NCBI GenBank assembly: GCA_000715685.1
Contig: KL569414.1
Location: 81,896 to 89,090 of the forward strand
Direction: 5' to 3'
Source: Streptomyces lilacinus
Lineage (GTDB): Bacteria > Actinomycetota > Actinomycetes > Streptomycetales > Streptomycetaceae
Length of the DNA: 7,195 bases
The notes under the pieces were generated by a model. The model searched no databases. It had not been told where the DNA came from and was given only the letters and a program-made list of their open reading frames with translations. Below are positions 1 through 5,390 of this stretch, piece after piece; position 1 is the first letter of the stretch, and each line of letters opens with the position of its first letter. Made by a program: the position numbers and the translations under genes.

Positions 1-10
1 ACGGTGAAAG

Positions 11-35
11 GGCGGGACCGGGGCCCCTTCCCGCC
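11..35 (-). terminator. candidate transcription terminator hairpin after the FAD monooxygenase gene
   Basis: Seven perfectly paired bases (11-17 with 29-35) enclose an 11-base loop that itself contains the palindrome GGGGCCCC. The hairpin begins about 10 bases beyond the TGA of the leftmost minus-strand gene. Read on the minus strand it is followed by CTTTC, a very short T run. GC-rich hairpins without a proper U tract are common at actinomycete operon ends, so this is plausible but unproven. What lies to the left is outside the window. Confidence 0.4.
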
Positions 36-45
36 GCGACGGCAC

Positions 46-1197
46 TCAGCCACGCGCCGACGTGGGCGGGCCGAAGGCGAACTGGGCGCGCAGCGCGCCC
101 ACCTGGACGGCGGCCGGCGTCGCTCGGATCAGGCCGTCGCGCACCGCGCACCGCAGTGGACCGCGCCACTGGCCGAGCCGGCCCATCCAGTGCGACTGCA
201 CGGTGACGGCGTGGGCCCGGCCCCGGCGCCGGGCGGCGTACGCGCGCAGGGCGCCCGGGACGTCGTCGCCCGCCACCCCCGCGAGGCAGTGGGCGAGGAC
301 GACCGCGTCCTCGAAGGCCTGGCAGGTGCCCTGCCCCAGCGCCGGGGCACTGGGATGTGCCGCGTCGCCCACCAGCGTCACCGCGCCCCGGCCCCAGCTC
401 CGCAGCGGACGGCGGTCGTGGACGGCGGTGACGGTGACGTCCGCCGGATCGGTGGCCCGCAGCACCGCCGGAATCGGGGCGTGCCAGCCGGCGAAGTGCT
501 CCCGGAGGAAGTCCGCGGACGCCTCCGCCGAGCCGGTGAAGGCGGCGAACCAGTACATCCGGCCTTCCGGCAGCGGAAACAGCCCGAACTGCCGACCCGC
601 CCCGAGGGTCAGCGACGCAGGATGGCGGGGATCGGCGTGGTGCGCCACGCCCCGGGCCACCGCGTAGCCGCAGGGACGCAGGTCGTCCCCGCCGAAGAGC
701 GCCGCGCGCACCCGGGACCGGATCCCGTCGGCGCCGATCAGCAGATCCCCCTCGACCTCCCCGCCGTCCGCCAGCAGCGCGGCCACCGCCCCCGGCTCCT
801 GCCGTACGCCGACGCAGCGGGCCCCGCACCGGACGGCGCCCTCGGGTTGGAGGGCGCGCAGCGCCGCCATCAGGTCGACGCGCGGGAGCGCCCGGCCCGT
901 GCCCCCGCACCGCGCCTCCATGACACCGGGGGCGAGGTACTGCAGGACCGAGCCGCGCGCCGTGCGCAGCGCGAGGCCCGGCGCGGGCGCGCTGCGGGCC
1001 CGTACGGCCGCGGCGGCGCCGATCGCCTCGAGGGCGGTGAGGGCGTTGGGCCACAGGGTCAGCGCCGTGCCGTCGGCGCGGGCCCCGGCGGCGTCGCGCT
1101 CCAGCAGCCGCACCTCCAGCCCCGCCCGGCGCAGCAGCGCCGCCGTGGCCAGGCCCGCCGGGCCCGCGCCGACGACCACCGCCCTCGGCGCCCTCAC
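46..1197 (-). CDS. class A FAD-dependent aromatic-type monooxygenase (PHBH/UbiH-like fold)
   Basis: A 383-residue flavoprotein of normal family length. The N-terminal Rossmann motif G10-x-G12-x-x-G15 is followed by the ribose-binding acid E33 (LLERD). The DG motif is GADGIRSRVR (D157-G158), and the second FAD motif is VGDAAHPSAPALGQG (G277-D278, G288), followed by an EDAVVLA helix. This set is typical of NAD(P)H-dependent single-component hydroxylases or epoxidases; the last motif resembles the salicylate hydroxylase/HpxO/zeaxanthin epoxidase side of the family. No signal peptide or extra C-terminal thioredoxin-like domain is visible, so a soluble cytosolic enzyme is expected. The GTG at 1197 was chosen because it lies just before the dinucleotide-binding strand and overlaps the upstream TGA as GTGA, indicating translational coupling. 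The open frame continues to 1533 only because of high GC. Substrate unknown; hydroxylation or epoxidation of a cyclic intermediate is inferred from the neighbours. Confidence 0.9.
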   Translation of the reverse strand: MRAPRAVVVGAGPAGLATAALLRRAGLEVRLLERDAAGARADGTALTLWPNALTALEAIGAAAAVRARSAPAPGLALRTARGSVLQYLAPGVMEARCGGTGRALPRVDLMAALRALQPEGAVRCGARCVGVRQEPGAVAALLADGGEVEGDLLIGADGIRSRVRAALFGGDDLRPCGYAVARGVAHHADPRHPASLTLGAGRQFGLFPLPEGRMYWFAAFTGSAEASADFLREHFAGWHAPIPAVLRATDPADVTVTAVHDRRPLRSWGRGAVTLVGDAAHPSAPALGQGTCQAFEDAVVLAHCLAGVAGDDVPGALRAYAARRRGRAHAVTVQSHWMGRLGQWRGPLRCAVRDGLIRATPAAVQVGALRAQFAFGPPTSARG

Positions 1198-2135
1198 CGC
1201 GGGGCGCCCGGCCGCCACATGGACGCCCAGCCGCCCTCCCGGCCGGGGGCCGGGGCCAGCAGGTCCGGGATCTTCGCGACGTCGAAGACGCCCCAGTGCT
1301 CGGCGATCCGGCCGGCGCGGAAGCGGAAGGTGTTCGAGCCGCCGATGGCGAAGGTCCGGCCGGTGGGCGGCAGGCCCATGAACTCCCCGGTGTGCTCGAA
1401 GTGCAGCAGGATCGCCTGGGCCAGGACGTCGCCCTCGCACACCGAGGTCAGCACCTCCACCCGCCGGGTGGTCAGGGCGTCCGCGGCCTGGCCGAAGCGG
1501 TGGGCGACGCCCTCCCGGCCCGGCGGGTCCCACGGCGGGGCGAAATGGTCGACGAAGTCCGGGGTGAGGACCTTACGGACCGCCGAGAAATCCCGGGTGA
1601 ACAGCACGGCCTTCCGGAATTCCCGGACCGTTTCCTCGTACGCGGATTTCCGGCTCGGCGCGCCGCTGCTTTCGTCGGGCGTCGTCGTGTCGTCCTGCGT
1701 CATGGTGAGGCCCCCAGCGACGTCAGGCGGTGGCCCGAGCTGCTCCAGCAGGTACAGGCCGTCGGCGACGCCCCAGTGCTCGACCACCTTGCCGTCGACG
1801 ACGCGGAGCTGGCCCAGGAGCGGGCAGCGCACCGTGCGGCCGGTGGGCGGCAGGCCCAGGTACTCGCCCTTGTGGGTGGCCTCCACGCCGAGTCGGGTCG
1901 CCACCATCTCGCCCTCCGCGACCATGCCGTGGACGGTGAACCGCAGGTCGGGGAAGGCCTGCATGAAACGACCCATCTCGGCGGCCGTCTCGGCGGCCGG
2001 CACCTGCTGTCCGTCGCGGCCGTGGTGGACCATGTCCGGCGCCCAGAAGCGCGTCATCCCCTCCAGGTCCCCGCGGTTCCAGGTGTCGATCAACTGCCGG
2101 ACCAGCTCCTTGTTCGCCTGCTCGGTGGATCCCAT
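1194..2135 (-). CDS. tandem two-domain SnoaL-like polyketide cyclase/ester cyclase protein
   Basis: A 313-residue protein made of two SnoaL-like (NTF2-fold) domains, residues about 1-138 and 165-300. Each carries the family signature G-E-(Y/F)-x-G-L-P-P-T-G-R-T (89-101 and 250-261) and later E-H-W-G-V (120-123 and 279-283), followed by an Asp (D125, D286 region) near where SnoaL-type cyclases place their acid/base residue. Single-domain family members are about 130-150 residues, so this is a head-to-tail duplication in one frame. The linker (about 139-164) is rich in Thr, Asp, Ser and Pro and contains Met145, a possible second start. SnoaL and AknH close the fourth ring in anthracycline biosynthesis by aldol condensation, but relatives have many other roles, so the reaction here is uncertain. 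The ATG at 2135 has a good ribosome binding site. It is the first gene of a leftward operon with the FAD monooxygenase. Confidence 0.85.
   Translation of the reverse strand: MGSTEQANKELVRQLIDTWNRGDLEGMTRFWAPDMVHHGRDGQQVPAAETAAEMGRFMQAFPDLRFTVHGMVAEGEMVATRLGVEATHKGEYLGLPPTGRTVRCPLLGQLRVVDGKVVEHWGVADGLYLLEQLGPPPDVAGGLTMTQDDTTTPDESSGAPSRKSAYEETVREFRKAVLFTRDFSAVRKVLTPDFVDHFAPPWDPPGREGVAHRFGQAADALTTRRVEVLTSVCEGDVLAQAILLHFEHTGEFMGLPPTGRTFAIGGSNTFRFRAGRIAEHWGVFDVAKIPDLLAPAPGREGGWASMWRPGAPR
1701..1715 (-). promoter_or_regulatory. possible internal translation start for the second SnoaL domain
   Basis: An in-frame ATG (1703-1701, Met145) is preceded on the minus strand by GGGGG seven bases upstream. 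It sits in the low-complexity linker between two complete domains, where a separate gene would be expected to begin. A second polypeptide of about 169 residues could be made here, or the site may be a remnant of two formerly separate genes. The G run may be mere composition. Confidence 0.3.
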
Positions 2136-2140
2136 GCCGA

Positions 2141-2148
2141 CTCCTTCC
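2141..2148 (-). promoter_or_regulatory. ribosome binding site of the SnoaL-like gene
   Basis: The minus strand reads GGAAGGAG, ending five bases before the ATG at 2135. This near-consensus Shine-Dalgarno sequence supports the chosen start. Confidence 0.75.
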
Positions 2149-2169
2149 GCCGGGCCGCCCGTAGTTTTT

Positions 2170-2194
2170 GGGAAAAGGCCGGCCGGGAAAAGGC
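2170..2194. repeat. perfect 10-bp direct repeat in the divergent promoter region
   Basis: GGGAAAAGGC occurs at 2170-2179 and again at 2185-2194, a 15-bp period with CGGCC between. The A-rich core is unusual against the GC-rich surroundings. The repeat lies 35-60 bp upstream of the SnoaL start and about 120-145 bp upstream of the first Rieske start. It is a candidate binding site for a regulator of one or both operons. The 15-bp period does not fit the 11- or 22-bp spacing usual for SARP sites. Function is inference. Confidence 0.45.
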
Positions 2195-2203
2195 TAGTGG
2201 GGC

Positions 2204-2224
2204 GGGAGGAAGGTCACTTCTCCC
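2204..2224. promoter_or_regulatory. imperfect palindrome, candidate operator between divergent operons
   Basis: GAAG-GTCA-CTTC is a perfect 4-bp dyad (2209-2220) that extends outward to GGGA/TCCC if G2208 is bulged, giving eight paired positions. It lies in the middle of the 180-bp divergent spacer. On the minus strand it contains GTGACC, which could also be part of a weak -35 element for the leftward operon. It may be an operator, but composition alone could produce it. Confidence 0.3.
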
Positions 2225-2258
2225 AGATTGCTGTGCGGCGTGGGTATTCGGGCGAGGG

Positions 2259-2287
2259 TTGACGCTTCCGAAGGCCGTGGAAACAAT
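2259..2287 (+). promoter_or_regulatory. candidate sigma-70 type promoter for the Rieske gene pair
   Basis: TTGACG (2259-2264) is separated by 17 bases from AACAAT (2282-2287), which matches TATAAT at four of six positions. Transcription would begin near 2294, leaving a short leader with the ribosome binding site at 2302-2310. This is the best promoter-like match noticed in the divergent spacer, and it points towards the first Rieske gene. Confidence 0.55.
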
Positions 2288-2301
2288 TTCGCGGGGACAG
2301 C

Positions 2302-2310
2302 GGAGAGGAG
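2302..2310 (+). promoter_or_regulatory. ribosome binding site of the complete Rieske gene
   Basis: GGAGAGGAG ends five bases before the ATG at 2316. This fixes the start and rules out the long upstream open frame, which is antisense to the SnoaL gene. Confidence 0.8.
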
Positions 2311-2315
2311 TCGTC

Positions 2316-3296
2316 ATGACCGGTCTCGAGCGTTCCGACACCATTCCCGGCGAGGGTGAGGGCGGGGTTTTCAGCCAGAGTTGGTTTCCGCTGTGCCTGT
2401 CGGAGGAACTGCGCCCGGGGTCCGTCATCGGTGTGGATTTCCTGGGTGGCCGAGTGGTGGTCTTCCGGGGCGCGGCCGGTGGGCCGGCCCATGTCCTGAG
2501 TGGTTATTGCGTGCATGTGGGTGCGGATTTGTCGGTGGGGGAGGTGGTGGGGGAGCGGTTGCGGTGTCGGTTCCACGGGTGGGAGTACGAGGGTGGGGGC
2601 GGGTGTGCGGCGACGGGGATCGGTGATCCGGTGCCGCCGCGTGCGCGGTTGTTCCGTTTCCCGTCGGTGGAGCGGCACGGGATCGTGTGGGCCTTCAACG
2701 GCGAGGAGCCCCTCTTCGACGTCCCCGCACTGCCGTATTCCGAGGAGGCCATGGTCGTCCGGCGCACCGTCCTCGAGGAGATGCCCGTCGAGCCCTGGCT
2801 GGTCCAGGCCCACACCATGGACCTCCAACACCTCTCCCTGCCCCACGACTTCACCCTCGACGAGGACCCCAACGACTCGGTGCGGATCGAGCCCTGGTCC
2901 GTGGGCTTCGACCTGCGGGCCCGGTTGCGCGGCGGCGCGCGCTTCGACGTCCGGGTCGACATCCACGGGACCAACATCTTCTGGCAGACCGGCACCCTCG
3001 ACGGCCGCTGGTTCTTCTGGATCGCCCCGCTGAACATCCCCGGCCCCGGCCGCTCCCGGGCCACCTTCGTCTACGGCGCCCGCCGCGAGGACGGCGAGGA
3101 CACGGCGGCGACCGAGGCGTTCCTCGACCGGGCCCGCACGTCGATGATGGCCCTCTTCGACGACGACACGCCCGTCCTCGGCACCATCCGCTTCCGCCCA
3201 GGCCTGCTCACCCGCAGCGACCGCACCCTGGCCCGCTACCTGGACTACGTACGGAAGTACCCCCGGGACAACCCCGCCCGGGACTTCCTCACCTGA
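2316..3296 (+). CDS. Rieske non-heme iron oxygenase, oxygenase subunit with complete [2Fe-2S] domain
   Basis: A 326-residue Rieske oxygenase. The Rieske motif is C65-V-H67, sixteen residues, then C84-R-F-H87, with all four cluster ligands present. The catalytic domain has the iron site D169-x-x-H172-x4-H177 (MDLQHLSLPH), where the first Asp is the residue expected to bridge electron transfer between subunits. The third iron ligand is probably one of D282-D284 (LFDDDTPVL), by position. No N-terminal signal or reductase domain is seen. Such enzymes (for example RedG in prodigiosin biosynthesis, KshA in steroid breakdown) perform hydroxylation, demethylation or oxidative cyclisation and need a separate ferredoxin and reductase, neither found in the window. 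It starts the rightward operon and lies 25 bases before a shortened paralogue. Third-position bases change sharply at about 2690: 10 of 64 codons end in C before it and 41 of 64 after it. Substrate unknown. Confidence 0.9.
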   Translation: MTGLERSDTIPGEGEGGVFSQSWFPLCLSEELRPGSVIGVDFLGGRVVVFRGAAGGPAHVLSGYCVHVGADLSVGEVVGERLRCRFHGWEYEGGGGCAATGIGDPVPPRARLFRFPSVERHGIVWAFNGEEPLFDVPALPYSEEAMVVRRTVLEEMPVEPWLVQAHTMDLQHLSLPHDFTLDEDPNDSVRIEPWSVGFDLRARLRGGARFDVRVDIHGTNIFWQTGTLDGRWFFWIAPLNIPGPGRSRATFVYGARREDGEDTAATEAFLDRARTSMMALFDDDTPVLGTIRFRPGLLTRSDRTLARYLDYVRKYPRDNPARDFLT

Positions 3297-3310
3297 CCGC
3301 ACCTTCCCGA

Positions 3311-3317
3311 AGGGGAG
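3311..3317 (+). promoter_or_regulatory. ribosome binding site of the Rieske-less paralogue
   Basis: AGGGGAG ends four bases before the ATG at 3322, inside the 25-base gap between the two oxygenase genes. It shows that the second gene keeps its own translation signal, arguing against decay. Confidence 0.7.
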
Positions 3318-3321
3318 CGCC

Positions 3322-4134
3322 ATGACCAGGCGTCCGCTCGGCCGTCCCGTCCCCGCCGAGGGCGAGAACGGGACGTACAGCCAGAGCTGGTATCCGCTGT
3401 GCCTGTCCCGGGAGCTGGACGAGACTCCGGTGGTGGAGGTCGCGTTCCTGGGCGGCCGGGTGGCGGTGTCCAGGGACGCCCGTGGCGCGGAATGCGCGGG
3501 CTTCCCGGTGGTGGAGCGGTACGGCATCGTGTGGGCGTTCCACGGTGAGGAGCCGCTGTTCGACGTCCCCGAACTGTCCGAGGAGCTGACCCTCCGGCAC
3601 ACCGTCCTCGACGAGGCCCCCGTCGACCCCTGGCTGGTGGCCGCCCAGACCATGGACGTCCAGCACTTCCTCCTCCAGCACAAGTTCACGCTCGAGGACG
3701 GGGTCGACCCCAACGACGCGGTGACCGCCACCGCCCACTCCATGGGCTACCCGCTGCGCCTGACGACCCCCGACGGCAGCCGGCTCGACGTGCGGGTCGG
3801 CATCCACGGGACGAACATCTTCCGGCAGACCGGCACCCTCGACGGCCGCTGGTTCTGCTGGCTCACCGCCCTGCGCTCCGTGCGGCCCGGGGTGTCCCGG
3901 CCGTACTTCGTCCTGGGCGCCCGGCGGGGCGAGGGCGGTGCGGACGCGGCCGCCGACGCGGCGTTCCTCGACCGGGCCGCGGGCGTCATGATGGGCATGC
4001 TCGCCGACGACGCGCCCGTCCTGCTGAGCCTGCACTTCCGGCCCGGGCTGCTCACCCGCAGCGACCGTGCGTTGGCGCGCTACCTGGAGTACGTCCGCAC
4101 GTACCCGCGGGCAGCGCCCTCCTACGTTCGCTGA
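3322..4134 (+). CDS. Rieske-less paralogue of the adjacent oxygenase: catalytic iron domain only
   Basis: A 270-residue protein clearly homologous to its upstream neighbour along its whole length: QSWYPLCLS (20-29), VERYGIVWAFHGEEPLFD (64-81), IHGTNIF-x-QTGTLDGRWF and LLTRSDRALARYLEYVR near the end. The stretch matching neighbour residues about 57-110 is absent. This in-frame gap of about 54 codons removes both CxH and CxxH, so no [2Fe-2S] cluster can bind. The mononuclear iron site is kept: D112, H115, H120 (MDVQHFLLQH), plus D229-D230 matching D283-D284 of the neighbour. No frameshift or stop is present and the ribosome binding site is good. A precedent is NdmC of Pseudomonas putida, an oxygenase subunit lacking its Rieske cluster and served by a partner's. 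Here the upstream protein is the natural candidate donor, as a mixed oligomer (inference). Alternatives are a structural, non-catalytic subunit or an early decaying duplicate. The 3' end overlaps the convergent P450 gene by 13 bp. Confidence 0.85.
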   Translation: MTRRPLGRPVPAEGENGTYSQSWYPLCLSRELDETPVVEVAFLGGRVAVSRDARGAECAGFPVVERYGIVWAFHGEEPLFDVPELSEELTLRHTVLDEAPVDPWLVAAQTMDVQHFLLQHKFTLEDGVDPNDAVTATAHSMGYPLRLTTPDGSRLDVRVGIHGTNIFRQTGTLDGRWFCWLTALRSVRPGVSRPYFVLGARRGEGGADAAADAAFLDRAAGVMMGMLADDAPVLLSLHFRPGLLTRSDRALARYLEYVRTYPRAAPSYVR

Positions 4135-5375
4135 GGCTCCGGCGAGAAGCGCACCGGCAGTGACTCCAGCCCGCGCAGCACGCCCGTGGGGCGCCAGCGC
4201 AGCGGGCCGGCCGTCTCGTCGAGGGCGATGTCGGGCAACCGGCGCAGGAGCGTGCCCACCGCGATCTGTCCCTCCATCCGTGACACCGGGGCCCCGACGC
4301 AGAAGTGGATGCCGTGCCCGAAGCCCAGATGGGAGCGGTCGCCGCGGGCGATGTCCAGCCGGTCCGGGTCCGGATAGCGCTCCGGGTCGCGGTGGGCCGA
4401 CGCCACGCCCACGGTGACGATGGAGCCCTTGGGGATCAGCGTGCCGCCGATCTCCACGTCCTCCGTCGCGACCCGCAGCATCGCCCGCTCCACCGGCCCG
4501 TCGTAGCGCAGGAACTCCTCGACCGCGCTCGGCAGCAGCTCCGGCCGGGACCGCAACAGCTCCAGCTGGGTGCGGTCGCGCAGCAGGGCCAGCATGCCGT
4601 TGCCGATGAGGTTCACGGTCGTCTCGTGGCCGGCGACCAGCAGGAGGCCGGCCGTGGAGATCAGCTCCTGCTCGGTGAGCCGCCCGTCCTCCGTCGTGGC
4701 CACGATGAGCGCGCTCAGCAGGTCGGGCTGGGCCTCCGTGTCGTCGCCGGCCGCCCGCAGTGCCCGGCGGCGCTCGGCGACCAGGGTGGTGAAGTACTCG
4801 CGCAGCAGCCGGTTCGCCTCGTGCGGCGGCATCGGCGCGCCCTCCACGTACGTGGGCGTCAGCGCGGCCGTGCTCCACACGCGGAACTCCGCGCGGTCCG
4901 CCACCGGCACCCCGAGCAGCTCGCAGATGACGGTGATGGGCAGCGGGAACGCCAGCGCCGGGATGAGGTCCGCGCTGCCGTGCGGGGCGAACGCGTCGAC
5001 GAGCTCCTCCGTGATCTGCCGCACGCGCGGCCGCACGGCCTCCACTCGGCGCGGCGTGAAGGCCTTGGCGACCAGCTTGCGCATCCGCGTGTGGTCGGGG
5101 GGATCGCTGTTGAGCATGTGCGGCTCGGAGCCCTCCCCGCCCTCGGGGTAGAGGCCCGAGCGGCGCAGCGCCTCCCAGGCGTGTTTCGGGTCGCGCGAGA
5201 GCCTGTTGTCGGCGAGCGCGGCCCGCGCGTCCTCGTAGCGGGTGACCAGCCAGTGCTCGATGCCGTTGGGGTCCCGGATCAGATGGACGGGGGCCTCGGC
5301 GCGCAGCCGGGCGTAGACGGGGTAGGGGTCGACGCGGGCCTCCGGCGCGTACACCTCGTGGGGCTGGTCGGTCAT
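4122..5375 (-). CDS. cytochrome P450 (bacterial class I, CYP105/107-like)
   Basis: A 417-residue soluble P450 of normal length. Visible motifs in order: C-helix H95-x-x-x-R99 (HTRMR), I-helix oxygen-activating A248-G-H-E-T-T253, K-helix E287-F-L-R290, the region DPERYPDPDRLD, and the heme loop F352-G-H-G-I-H-F-C359-V-G with the thiolate ligand Cys359. It has no membrane anchor, as expected for actinomycete biosynthetic P450s, and would need a ferredoxin and reductase, neither in the window. The ATG at 5375 was chosen for its AAGGGGGA ribosome binding site, which overlaps the last base of the upstream hydrolase stop; the spacing is 14 bases. It is the last gene of a leftward operon. Its TAG lies inside the end of the convergent Rieske-less gene. 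The reaction is probably hydroxylation, epoxidation or C-C/C-O coupling of the cluster product; substrate unknown. Confidence 0.93.
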   Translation of the reverse strand: MTDQPHEVYAPEARVDPYPVYARLRAEAPVHLIRDPNGIEHWLVTRYEDARAALADNRLSRDPKHAWEALRRSGLYPEGGEGSEPHMLNSDPPDHTRMRKLVAKAFTPRRVEAVRPRVRQITEELVDAFAPHGSADLIPALAFPLPITVICELLGVPVADRAEFRVWSTAALTPTYVEGAPMPPHEANRLLREYFTTLVAERRRALRAAGDDTEAQPDLLSALIVATTEDGRLTEQELISTAGLLLVAGHETTVNLIGNGMLALLRDRTQLELLRSRPELLPSAVEEFLRYDGPVERAMLRVATEDVEIGGTLIPKGSIVTVGVASAHRDPERYPDPDRLDIARGDRSHLGFGHGIHFCVGAPVSRMEGQIAVGTLLRRLPDIALDETAGPLRWRPTGVLRGLESLPVRFSPEPQRT

Positions 5376-5382
5376 GGCGTTG

Positions 5383-5390
5383 TCCCCCTT
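5383..5390 (-). promoter_or_regulatory. ribosome binding site of the P450 gene
   Basis: The minus strand reads AAGGGGGA, seven bases before the ATG at 5375. Its first A is the last base of the hydrolase TGA, so the two genes are tightly coupled. Confidence 0.7.

Noticed and set aside
1198..1533. N-terminal extension of the FAD monooxygenase frame
   Set aside because: The added 112 residues are low-complexity Arg/Pro/Gly sequence overlapping the second SnoaL domain. The GTG at 1197 starts immediately before the Rossmann strand and overlaps the upstream stop as GTGA.
2196..2219. Leftward promoter for the SnoaL operon (GTGACC and TAGCCT on the minus strand)
   Set aside because: The spacing is only 15 bases and both elements are weak, so it was not listed as a promoter, although the operon must start somewhere in this spacer.
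4..2262. Long plus-strand open frame of 752 codons
   Set aside because: It is antisense to the FAD monooxygenase and SnoaL genes, is rich in Arg/Pro/Ala without recognisable domains, and arises from GC-rich codon structure. The minus-strand proteins have clear family motifs.
1296..2315. Upstream extension of the complete Rieske frame
   Set aside because: The frame is open by composition only and antisense to the SnoaL gene. The ATG at 2316 has a strong ribosome binding site, and homology with the paralogue begins right after it.
2214..3743. Minus-strand open frame across both Rieske genes
   Set aside because: It is antisense to two genes with conserved metal-binding motifs. Its repeated segments simply mirror the similarity between those genes and show no family features.
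3322..4134. Calling the second Rieske-type gene a pseudogene
   Set aside because: The loss is in frame, the frame is otherwise uninterrupted, the ribosome binding site is good and every visible iron ligand is conserved. A functional short form is at least as likely as decay.
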